Below are positions 1 through 5,543 of a stretch of DNA of 6,978 nucleotides, piece after piece. Each line of letters starts with the position of its first letter. Positions within the stretch are counted from its first letter, which is position 1. Origin of the DNA: Chloroflexota bacterium. Its GTDB lineage: Bacteria > Chloroflexota > Dormibacteria > Aeolococcales > Aeolococcaceae. The position numbers were made by a program, and so were the translations under genes. The notes under the pieces are model-generated. The model worked only from the letters and a program-made list of their open reading frames with translations, did not search any database and was not told the origin of the DNA. The stretch covers positions 12,631-19,608 of the forward strand of contig VBHE01000106.1 in assembly GCA_005889515.1 (NCBI GenBank), in the 5' to 3' direction.

Positions 1-929
1 ACCTTGGCGCGGCGCCAGTAGAGCTGGGCGTCGTGCTCCCAGGTGAAGCCGATCCCGCCGTGGACCTGGATGCAGGTCGAGGCGCAGCGCTCCACCGCCT
101 CCGCCGAGTAGGCCTTCGCCGCGCTCGCCGAGACCGGCAGCTGGACGGGGTCGTGGTCGGCGCACCAGGCCGCGTACCAGACGAGCGAGCGCAGCTGCTC
201 GACGGCGGCGAACATGTCGACGCACATGTGCTTGATCGCCTGGAAGCTGCCGATCGGCCGGCCGAAGGCGACCCGCTGCTTGGCGTAGTCGACGGCCATC
301 TCGAGGCAGCGCGCCGCGGTGCCGAGGTCCTCGGCGGCGAGGGTCACCTCGGCGACGTGGCGGGCGCGCTCGACCTCCTCGGGGGCGACCCGTCCCAGGG
401 GCTTCCCTCGGGAGACCCGCACCCGGGCGAGCCCCCGGGTGGGATCCATCTGACGCTGGTCGGTGATCTCGGCCGCGTCCCGGGCCGAGACCACCAGATC
501 GCCGTCGCCCACCGCGAGGAAGGCGGTGGCGTCGTGGGCGCCGATCACCGGCGCACCGTCCTCCTCGACGACGGCGATGCGCTGGGTGCCCGAGGCGAGC
601 TCGCGCAGCACCGCCGACGCCACCTCCCCCTCGCAGGACCGCAGCAGCGACGCCGCCCAGCCGGCGGCGCCGACGAGCGGCGCGGTGGAGAGGGTGCGAC
701 CCGCCTCCTCGGCGACGACCGCGAGATCGAGGACCTCGAGGGCGCTGCCGCCCCGCTCGTCGTCGATGAGGACGCCGAGGAAGCCGACCGCCGCCAGCTC
801 ATCGCCGATGTCGGGGGCGGGGGCGCCGTCGAGCATCGCCCGCATCGCCGCCGGTCCGCCGTGGGCCTCGAACCACTCCCGGGCGGTGCGCTGGAGGAGG
901 ACCTGCTGCTCGTCGAGGGCGAAGTTCAT
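1..929 (-). CDS. Acyl-CoA dehydrogenase, beta-like subunit of a probable heteromeric enzyme (3' end beyond window)
   Basis: Reading from the ATG at 929-927, 309 complete codons are visible before the left edge; the C-terminal end is missing. The N-terminal helical region begins MNFALDEQQ. The C-terminal helical domain is clear from residue about 190: KQRVAFGRPIGSFQAIKH (residues 217-234) and IQVHGGIGFTWEHD (287-300) are typical flavin-contacting motifs of acyl-CoA dehydrogenases. Residues about 115-180, where the beta-barrel middle domain lies, are short and lack the family signature SExxxGSD that the upstream gene has. Such reduced partners occur in two-gene heterotetrameric acyl-CoA dehydrogenases, for example the mycobacterial FadE/ChsE pairs for steroid side chains. 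The start overlaps the stop of the preceding dehydrogenase gene as ATGA, which suggests translational coupling and fixed subunit ratio. It would oxidise an acyl-CoA to the 2-enoyl-CoA together with its neighbour. The family is certain; the substrate and subunit role are inferred. The region that could carry a catalytic Glu near the C-terminus is not visible. Confidence 0.9.
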   Translation of the reverse strand, partial: MNFALDEQQVLLQRTAREWFEAHGGPAAMRAMLDGAPAPDIGDELAAVGFLGVLIDDERGGSALEVLDLAVVAEEAGRTLSTAPLVGAAGWAASLLRSCEGEVASAVLRELASGTQRIAVVEEDGAPVIGAHDATAFLAVGDGDLVVSARDAAEITDQRQMDPTRGLARVRVSRGKPLGRVAPEEVERARHVAEVTLAAEDLGTAARCLEMAVDYAKQRVAFGRPIGSFQAIKHMCVDMFAAVEQLRSLVWYAAWCADHDPVQLPVSASAAKAYSAEAVERCASTCIQVHGGIGFTWEHDAQLYWRRAK

Positions 930-2146
930 GCCCGCACCCCGGTGGGGGCGGCAGCGGGCACACCCTTGTCGGGGCGCGGCTCGCCGGGAAGGCCGAGGAC
1001 GCGCTCGCCGACGATGTTGCGGAGGATCTCGTTGGTGCCGCCGGCGATCGCCAGGCCGGGCCACATCGCCATCGAGTACTGCCAGCGGTCGTCGCCGCCG
1101 GCGTCGGCGCCGAAGGCGGCGTCATCGCCGAGCAGGCTCATCCCGATCTCCGCGGTGAGCTGGCCCAGGGTGACGAGCGAGAGCTTGCCCACCGAGGCCT
1201 CGGGCCCGGGCATCCGGCCCTGGCTCAGCGCGGTGAGCCGGCGGTACCCGGTGTAGCGCTGGGCCATCGCGAGCACGTGGGCACGCCCCAGCTTCTCGCG
1301 CACCAGCGCCTGCTCGTCGGCGGGCAGCGCGCCGAGGCGCTTCGCCGCGAACCGGGTGAGGGTCTCGACGCTCACCCCCATGTCGGCGCCGCCGCCACCG
1401 ATGGCGAGACGCTCGTTCATCAGGGTGGTGATCGCCACCCGCCAGCCGCCGTCGACCTCGCCGATGAGGTTCTCGGCGGGCACGCGGGCGTCGTCGAAGA
1501 AGACCTCGTTGAAGTGCGCGTCGCCGGTCATCTGCCGCAGCGGGCGGACCGTCACCCCGGGCTGCTCCATGTCGATGAGGAACATCGTCAGGCCCGCGTG
1601 CTTGGGAAGCGAGGGGTCGGTGCGGGCGATGAGCAGCCCGAGCCTCGAGTACTGGGCCGCGCTCGTCCACACCTTCTGGCCGCGGATGAGCCAGCCGTCG
1701 CCGTCGCGGATCGCGCGGGTCTGCAGCCCGGCGAGGTCGCTGCCCGCCGCGGGCTCGCTGAAGAGCTGGCACCAGATGTCGTCGCCGCGGAGCATGGGCC
1801 GCAGGTAGCGCTGCTTCTGCTCCTCGGTGCCGTGGGCGATGATCGTCGGCCCGCACATCCCCAGGCCGATGCCGTTGACGAGCGGGGCGCTGCCCGCCCG
1901 GGAGAGCTCCTGGTTGACGATCACCTGCTGCATCGGGGTGCCGCCCCGGCCGCCGTACTCGACCGGCCAGGTGATGCCGACGTAGCCCGCGTCGTAGAGG
2001 GTCGCCTGCCAGCGCTGCCGCGGCGCCGCGCCCGCGGCGTCGGTGTGCCGGTCGCGGCCGCGCACCACGTCGTCGGTGTTCTCCTCGAGGAAGCGGCGAA
2101 CCCGGCCGCGCCAGGCGGTCTCCTCCGGGGTGTCGTCGAAGTCCAT
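926..2146 (-). CDS. Acyl-CoA dehydrogenase, FadE-like, probable catalytic subunit
   Basis: This 406-residue protein is the usual length for the family. It is a cytoplasmic flavoenzyme that introduces a trans-2 double bond into an acyl-CoA and passes electrons to an electron-transfer flavoprotein. Visible in order: N-terminal helices (1-120), the FAD/substrate signature LFSEPAAGSD (128-137), a further flavin-contact stretch KVWTSAAQ (158-165), the middle beta domain ending near FFDDARVP (216-223), and the C-terminal helices ending IAGGTNEILRNIVGERVLG (367-385). In medium-chain enzymes the catalytic Glu precedes the GT of this last motif. Here that place is Gly (AGGT). The candidate base is instead Glu245 in NERLAIG, the position used by isovaleryl-CoA dehydrogenase. 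The ATG at 2146 is chosen because GGGAGGAGG lies just upstream and because family homology begins there; the frame stays open much further upstream but without homology. The stop overlaps the next dehydrogenase start (ATGA). Substrate unknown; branched-chain, steroid side-chain or fatty acyl-CoA are all possible. Confidence 0.95.
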   Translation of the reverse strand: MDFDDTPEETAWRGRVRRFLEENTDDVVRGRDRHTDAAGAAPRQRWQATLYDAGYVGITWPVEYGGRGGTPMQQVIVNQELSRAGSAPLVNGIGLGMCGPTIIAHGTEEQKQRYLRPMLRGDDIWCQLFSEPAAGSDLAGLQTRAIRDGDGWLIRGQKVWTSAAQYSRLGLLIARTDPSLPKHAGLTMFLIDMEQPGVTVRPLRQMTGDAHFNEVFFDDARVPAENLIGEVDGGWRVAITTLMNERLAIGGGGADMGVSVETLTRFAAKRLGALPADEQALVREKLGRAHVLAMAQRYTGYRRLTALSQGRMPGPEASVGKLSLVTLGQLTAEIGMSLLGDDAAFGADAGGDDRWQYSMAMWPGLAIAGGTNEILRNIVGERVLGLPGEPRPDKGVPAAAPTGVRA

Positions 2147-2149
2147 CGT

Positions 2150-2158
2150 CCTCCTCCC
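2150..2158 (-). promoter_or_regulatory. Strong Shine-Dalgarno of the dehydrogenase gene starting at 2146
   Basis: On the minus strand GGGAGGAGG precedes the ATG; its GGGAGG part sits six bases from the start codon. It fixes the start at 2146 inside a much longer open frame and shows that this organism uses classical ribosome binding sites for at least some genes. Confidence 0.75.
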
Positions 2159-2232
2159 GTCTCGCCCACACGGCCCGCCCGCGATCCTCTCACACGAGGG
2201 TTCGGACACGGCCTCCGCCGTCCCGGGCCGGG

Positions 2233-3075
2233 TCAGGGAAGGTAGAAGGAGAGGCCGATCGTCCCCGGGCCGGCGTGGCAGCCGACCACCGGGCCGATCT
2301 CGATGATCTCGGGCTCGCCGTCGCAGTGCTCGCGGACCCGGTCGGCGAGCCCGCGGCAGTCGGCGAGGCGGTCGGCGTGGCCGAGCACCACCCGGGCGCG
2401 CCGGCCGGTCTCCCCGGAGGCGGCGACGACCTCGGAGGCGATCCGGTCGAGGGCGCGCTGGTAGGTGCGCACCTTGTCGTGGGGCTCGATCCGGCCGTCG
2501 CGGACCTCGAGCACCGGTTTGATGTTCAGCACCGAGCCGAGCAGGGCACGGGCGCCGCCGATGCGTCCGCCGCGGCGCAGGTACTCGAGGGTCTCGACGG
2601 TGAAGATGCTCCGCTGCCGGGCGATGATGCCCCGGATCAGGTCGACGATCTCGGTGGCCGGGCGTCCCTCGCCGGCCGCGGCGGTGGCGGCGCGGACGAT
2701 GGCGTTGTGGCCGATTCCCACGGTGCGGGTGTCGACGACGTGGATGTCGAGGTCGGGCAGCGCCTCGCGCGCCTGCGCGGCGGCGCCGTGGGTGCCGCTC
2801 ATCTCCGCCGAGAGGGTGGTGCAGACGACGCTCGAGCCGTCCGCGGCGGCGTCGCGGAACGCGGCCTCGAACTCCGCCGGGGTGGGCTGGCTGGTGGTGG
2901 GGTTGCGCGAGCTCGCGCGCATCCGCGCGTAGAAGCGCTCGGCGTCGATGTCGACGCCGTCGACGAGCGATTCGTCCCCGAAGATCACCTTGAGGGGGAC
3001 GACGATGACCCGGCCGGCGTCGCGGTCGGCGGCGGACAGGTCGGCGGTGCTGTCGCACACCAGCCGGGCAGGCAT
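2233..3075 (-). CDS. DegV family fatty-acid-binding protein
   Basis: A full-length 280-residue DegV protein. DegV/FakB proteins hold one fatty acid in a buried tunnel; in Firmicutes they present it to the kinase FakA for phosphorylation and entry into lipid synthesis. Seen here: the N-terminal DST motif (residues 8-10), TSQPTP (61-66), the TLSAEMSGT loop (87-95) that with the DST region lines the carboxylate site, VDTRTVGIG (114-122), the lid/helix segment YLRRGGRIGGARALLG (165-180), NIKPVL (184-189), and the C-terminal VVGCHAGPGTIGL (263-275), whose His267 matches the carboxylate-binding His of the family. The ATG at 3075 begins MPARLVCDST, the normal distance to the DST motif. No Shine-Dalgarno is visible; a promoter-like sequence ends seven bases before the ATG. 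Two acyl-CoA dehydrogenase genes follow on the same strand after 86 bases, so a fatty-acyl link is plausible but unproven. No fakA-like kinase is in the window. Confidence 0.95.
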   Translation of the reverse strand: MPARLVCDSTADLSAADRDAGRVIVVPLKVIFGDESLVDGVDIDAERFYARMRASSRNPTTSQPTPAEFEAAFRDAAADGSSVVCTTLSAEMSGTHGAAAQAREALPDLDIHVVDTRTVGIGHNAIVRAATAAAGEGRPATEIVDLIRGIIARQRSIFTVETLEYLRRGGRIGGARALLGSVLNIKPVLEVRDGRIEPHDKVRTYQRALDRIASEVVAASGETGRRARVVLGHADRLADCRGLADRVREHCDGEPEIIEIGPVVGCHAGPGTIGLSFYLP

Positions 3076-3082
3076 GGCGGGC

Positions 3083-3112
3083 AGCGTAGGCGGGCGCCGA
3101 GCGGACCGTCAA
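3083..3112 (-). promoter_or_regulatory. Candidate leaderless promoter of the DegV gene
   Basis: Minus strand: TTGACG (3112-3107), an 18-base spacer, TACGCT (3088-3083), then exactly seven bases before the ATG at 3075. Five of six -35 bases match consensus, and the -10 fits TANNNT. Transcription would start at or next to the A of the ATG, giving a leaderless mRNA, in keeping with the absence of a Shine-Dalgarno. It fills most of the 45-base gap to the divergent esterase gene. Confidence 0.55.
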
Positions 3113-3120
3113 GCCGCACA

Positions 3121-4137
3121 ATGCCCCCGCCGCGCCGGGGCCGGCTCGTCGACGACGCGGTCGACAGCCCCGCCCTCGCCGGCAACCCCCTCGGCGACCC
3201 CGCGCGCCGGCGGCTGCTGGTGTGGCTTCCGCCGGGCTACGACGACGACGCCGAGCGGCGGCTTCCGGTGATCTATGTGCTCCCCGGATACGGCTCGTGC
3301 GTCGAGGAGTGGTGCAACCGCGACCTCTTCGAGCCGACGATCTTCGAGCGGCTCGAGGACCTCTACGCCTCGGAGGCGGCGCCGCCGCCGTGCGTCTACG
3401 CCTTCGTCGACGGCTCGACCCGCTACGGCGGCAGCCAGTTCGTCAACTCGAGCGCCACCGGCCGTCACCAGGACTACGTCGCCGAGGACGTCGTCGCCCA
3501 CGTCGACGCCCGCTACCGCACCCTCGCCGCGCCGGAGCACCGCGGCGTCGCCGGGCACAGCAGCGGGGGGATCGGGGCGCTGGTGCTCTGCATGCGCCGC
3601 CCCGACGTCTTCGGCGCCTGCGCCTCGCACGCCGGCGACACCCTCTTCGAGCACTGCTACGGGCGCGAACTCGGCGGCTTCGCCAGGGCGCTGCGGGAGA
3701 ACGGCGGCGACCCGGCCCGGCTGGCCGAGCGGTTGCTCGGCGACGAGGTGTACCGGCGTCGCAACTTCGGGCCGCTCATGGTCCTCGGCTGCGCCGCCGC
3801 GTACTCGCCCGACCCCGACGCACCACTCGGCATCGGCCTCCCCGTCGACGCCACGGGGACCCTGGACGAGCGCCACTGGGAGCGCTGGCTCGACGAGGAC
3901 CCGGTGCGGATGGCGCCCGCCCACGTCGAGGCGCTGCGCTCGCTCCGCGCCATCTACCTCGACGCCGGCGACGCCGACGAGTACTTCATGGACGTGGGGA
4001 CGGAGGCGCTCAGCGAGGTGCTCACCGAGCTCGGCGTCGAGCACCGCCACGAGCGCTTCCCCGGCGGCCACGGCGGCGTCGCCCACCGCTACCCGGTCGC
4101 CTACGACCATCTCGCCCGCGCCCTGTCCGAACCGTAG
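3121..4137 (+). CDS. Putative esterase, alpha/beta hydrolase of the esterase D / antigen 85 type
   Basis: A 338-residue protein of the putative-esterase family (the fold of S-formylglutathione hydrolase, enterochelin esterase and mycolyltransferases). The N-terminal part carries SPALAGNPLGDP (16-27) and LLVWLPPGYD (32-41). The middle has LPGYG (54-58, oxyanion region) and DGSTRYGGSQFVNS (97-110). The nucleophile elbow is GHSSG with Ser147 (145-149). The acid is probably Asp284 or Asp286 in YLDAGDADEYF, and the base His317 in FPGGHGG. No signal peptide, lipobox or membrane helix is seen, so it should act in the cytoplasm. The ATG at 3121 is the only sensible start: homology begins within ten residues, and codons from there are all G/C-ended. 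I see no clear ribosome binding site or promoter in the 45 bases shared with the divergent degV. The stop lies two bases from the convergent ROK stop. Substrate unknown. The family is confident; the physiological reaction is not. Confidence 0.9.
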   Translation: MPPPRRGRLVDDAVDSPALAGNPLGDPARRRLLVWLPPGYDDDAERRLPVIYVLPGYGSCVEEWCNRDLFEPTIFERLEDLYASEAAPPPCVYAFVDGSTRYGGSQFVNSSATGRHQDYVAEDVVAHVDARYRTLAAPEHRGVAGHSSGGIGALVLCMRRPDVFGACASHAGDTLFEHCYGRELGGFARALRENGGDPARLAERLLGDEVYRRRNFGPLMVLGCAAAYSPDPDAPLGIGLPVDATGTLDERHWERWLDEDPVRMAPAHVEALRSLRAIYLDAGDADEYFMDVGTEALSEVLTELGVEHRHERFPGGHGGVAHRYPVAYDHLARALSEP

Positions 4138-4139
4138 GT

Positions 4140-4967
4140 CTATCCCGCGAGCGCCAGCGCTCCCCAGAGGTTGCGGTCCTCGCCGAGGGTGGCGCGGACC
4201 ACCGGCGGCCGCGGCTGGAGGAAGAGCGCGGTGTCGATGGTTGCAGACAGCGACGGCCAGAACCGGTCCCATGCCTGGCAGACGCCGCCGCCGAGCACCA
4301 CCACGTCGGGATCGTGGAGGGCGATGGCGTTGACGACGCCGAGGCCGAGCCAGCGGCCCACGTCCTCCCACGCCGCGGGGTCCTCGAGGCGGTCGGCGGC
4401 GACCCCGAAGCGGCGTTCGATCGCCAGGCCGGAGGCGAGGGTCTCGAGGCAGCCGTGGCCGCCGCAGTGGCAGGCGGGACCCCCGAGCCAGGACGGCCAG
4501 AGGACCTGGTGGCCGCCCTCGGTGTCGTGGCGGCCGGTGACCGGGGCTCCGTCGACGACCACCCCGCTGCCGATCCCGGTGGACACGGTGAGGTAGACGA
4601 CGCTCCGGCACCCCGCCGCCGCCCCGGCGCGCGCCTCGGCGAGGGCGGCGCAGTTGGCGTCGTTCTCGAGCAGCACCGGGCAGCCGTAGCGGGCGCCGAG
4701 CCGGTCGGCGAGGGCGAGGTGGTGCCAGGACGGGGGCATGTTCGGCGGGTTCACCAGCGCTCCCGCCGCGCGGTCGAAGGGCCCGGGGACGGCGAGCGCG
4801 ATGCCGGTCAGGGGCTCCCCGCGCCTGGCCTCATCGAGCATCCCGACGAGGGTCTCGACCGGCCGCTCCGCCGGGGTGGCCCGGCGCACCGCCGCGCCCG
4901 GGCGGCGATCGTCGCCGGCGACCGCCGCGAGCAGCTTGGTGCCGCCGACGTCGATCGCCCCGAGCAT
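4140..4967 (-). CDS. ROK family sugar kinase (glucokinase-like)
   Basis: A 275-residue ROK protein with all catalytic parts, so it should be an ATP-dependent hexose kinase (glucose, fructose, mannose or an N-acetylated amino sugar) rather than a ROK repressor; no N-terminal helix-turn-helix is present. Motifs: phosphate loop AIDVGGTK (4-11, Asp6), ENDAN (101-105) with catalytic Asp103, STGIGSGVV (129-137), the sugar-binding ExGH (Glu150, His153), and the zinc site CHCGGHGCLE (166-175), where Cys166, Cys168, Cys173 and His153 would bind zinc and Glu175 would contact sugar. The second ATP motif VVVLGGG is at 222-228. The start is taken at 4967 because the first Asp motif then sits at residue 6, as in the family. 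The upstream in-frame ATG at 5024 would add a tail from non-coding-looking DNA. It diverges from a MarR gene across 59 bases and converges on the esterase gene. Sugar specificity cannot be read from the sequence. Confidence 0.93.
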   Translation of the reverse strand: MLGAIDVGGTKLLAAVAGDDRRPGAAVRRATPAERPVETLVGMLDEARRGEPLTGIALAVPGPFDRAAGALVNPPNMPPSWHHLALADRLGARYGCPVLLENDANCAALAEARAGAAAGCRSVVYLTVSTGIGSGVVVDGAPVTGRHDTEGGHQVLWPSWLGGPACHCGGHGCLETLASGLAIERRFGVAADRLEDPAAWEDVGRWLGLGVVNAIALHDPDVVVLGGGVCQAWDRFWPSLSATIDTALFLQPRPPVVRATLGEDRNLWGALALAG

Positions 4968-4974
4968 GAGCCGG

Positions 4975-4980
4975 AGGGTA
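4975..4980 (-). promoter_or_regulatory. Candidate -10 box for leaderless ROK kinase mRNA
   Basis: Minus-strand TACCCT, fitting TANNNT, is followed by exactly seven bases and the ATG at 4967, the same geometry as upstream of degV. No good -35 hexamer lies 16-19 bases further up. On the plus strand the same bases read GGAGGG, six bases before a GTG at 4985, so they could instead be a Shine-Dalgarno of a longer MarR start; codon usage argues against that. Confidence 0.4.
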
Positions 4981-4990
4981 GCAGGTGCGC

Positions 4991-5020
4991 TTGACAGCCG
5001 CGGCGCATATGCGTGCAAAT
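4991..5020 (+). promoter_or_regulatory. Candidate MarR gene promoter
   Basis: A perfect TTGACA lies at 4991-4996. At 17-18 bases spacing is a weak, AT-richer -10 region, TGCAAAT (5014-5020). Transcription would then begin about 5026-5027, on the GTG taken as the MarR start, giving a leaderless mRNA. The -10 match is poor (three of six at either spacing), which would suit a regulated promoter, and the -10 part lies inside the palindromic tract. Confidence 0.4.
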
Positions 5021-5034
5021 GCACATGTGCGCAC
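5003..5034. promoter_or_regulatory. Stacked palindromes / alternating purine-pyrimidine tract, probable MarR operator
   Basis: Four perfect inverted repeats follow one another: CGCATATGCG (5004-5013), GTGCAAATGCAC (5013-5024; 5-base arms, 2-base centre), GCACATGTGC (5021-5030) and GTGCGCAC (5027-5034). The whole 32 bases alternate purine and pyrimidine except for the single A at 5018. MarR dimers bind short palindromes in divergent promoter regions beside their own gene, and this tract covers the MarR -10 and start and lies just upstream of the ROK promoter. It is also AT-richer than its surroundings. The palindromes are seen directly; binding by this MarR protein is inferred. Confidence 0.5.
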
Positions 5035-5500
5035 CACCGACCCCGCCACCGACCGCCCGGACGCCCTCGCCGGCCCCGACGAGTGCGCCTGCCTGAGCCT
5101 CCGCCAGGCCGCCCGGGTGGTCACCCAGCTCTACGACGAGGCGCTGGCTCCCGCCGGGATCCGCAGCACCCAGTTCTCCCTGCTCAGCACGATCGCGTGG
5201 ATGCAGCCGGTGTCGATGAACGACCTGGCGGCGCGCATGGTCATGGACCGCACCACCCTGACCCGCAACCTCCGCCCGGTGCTCGACGCCGGCCTGGTCA
5301 CGGTGCGGACCGGCGACGACCGGCGGCGCCGCGAGGTCGCTCTCACCCGGGCGGGCTCGCGGACCCTCGACGAGGCGACCGGGTACTGGCGCGCCGCCCA
5401 GGCGGAGATGCGCCAGGCGCTCGGCGACCGCCGCCTGGTGTCGCTCCGCGACCACCTCGCCGAGACGGTCTCCCGGGTGGGCGAGCTCACCGCGCGATAG
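5027..5500 (+). CDS. MarR family transcriptional regulator
   Basis: A 157-residue winged-helix regulator, normal length for MarR. It shows the N-terminal dimer helix (about 23-44), VSMNDLAARMVMD and RTTLTRNLRPVLDAGLV as helix-turn-helix (about 62-91, recognition helix about 75-85), the wing TGDDRRRREVALT (95-107), and a C-terminal dimerisation helix. Cys20 and Cys22 form a CxC just before the first helix, a possible ligand- or redox-responsive site. I choose GTG 5027 because every codon just after it ends in G or C, whereas about half of the 14 in-frame codons upstream (back to GTG 4985) do not, including CAT, GCA, AAT and CGT. Those upstream bases also form the operator-like tract. Alternatives are ATG 5009 and GTG 4985, the latter with a GGAGGG six bases before it. 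It diverges from the ROK kinase gene and precedes coaX by 43 bases. It probably represses itself and perhaps the kinase; its ligand is unknown. Confidence 0.9.
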   Translation: MRTTDPATDRPDALAGPDECACLSLRQAARVVTQLYDEALAPAGIRSTQFSLLSTIAWMQPVSMNDLAARMVMDRTTLTRNLRPVLDAGLVTVRTGDDRRRREVALTRAGSRTLDEATGYWRAAQAEMRQALGDRRLVSLRDHLAETVSRVGELTAR

Positions 5501-5529
5501 GGCGTGCACGGAGGTCCCCGGGCCCGGCG

Positions 5530-5535
5530 CATACT
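5530..5535 (+). promoter_or_regulatory. Weak candidate -10 box upstream of coaX
   Basis: CATACT matches four of six -10 consensus bases and ends eight bases before the coaX ATG, close to the spacing seen at degV and ROK. No convincing -35 is present, and coaX may also be read from the MarR promoter. Confidence 0.25.
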
Positions 5536-5543
5536 CGGCTGCC

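Noticed and set aside
2213..2232. GC-rich inverted repeats just after the degV stop as a terminator
   Set aside because: CCCG/CGGG-type arms are expected by chance at this base composition and there is no T-run. It could weaken read-through into the dehydrogenase genes, but I cannot support it.
2275..3120. In-frame N-terminal extension of the esterase over antisense degV
   Set aside because: The translation is a G/A/D/V-rich shadow of degV with no motifs; the ATG at 3121 gives a complete family-like N-terminus.
926..3121. A single 731-codon open frame on the minus strand spanning the degV region and the first acyl-CoA dehydrogenase
   Set aside because: The part upstream of 2146 is arginine-rich low-complexity translation of degV in another frame. 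Homology and a strong ribosome binding site begin at 2146, so this is not a fusion.
3109..4994. Long frames antisense or alternate to the esterase and ROK genes (minus 3109-4611, plus 3222-4994)
   Set aside because: Compositionally they are Arg/Ala/Gly/Pro shadows, common in very GC-rich DNA where stop codons are rare in all frames. They lack motifs, while the opposing frames carry full catalytic sets.
5510..5515. GGAGGT as ribosome binding site of coaX
   Set aside because: It lies 28 bases from the ATG, and no in-frame start codon exists nearer.
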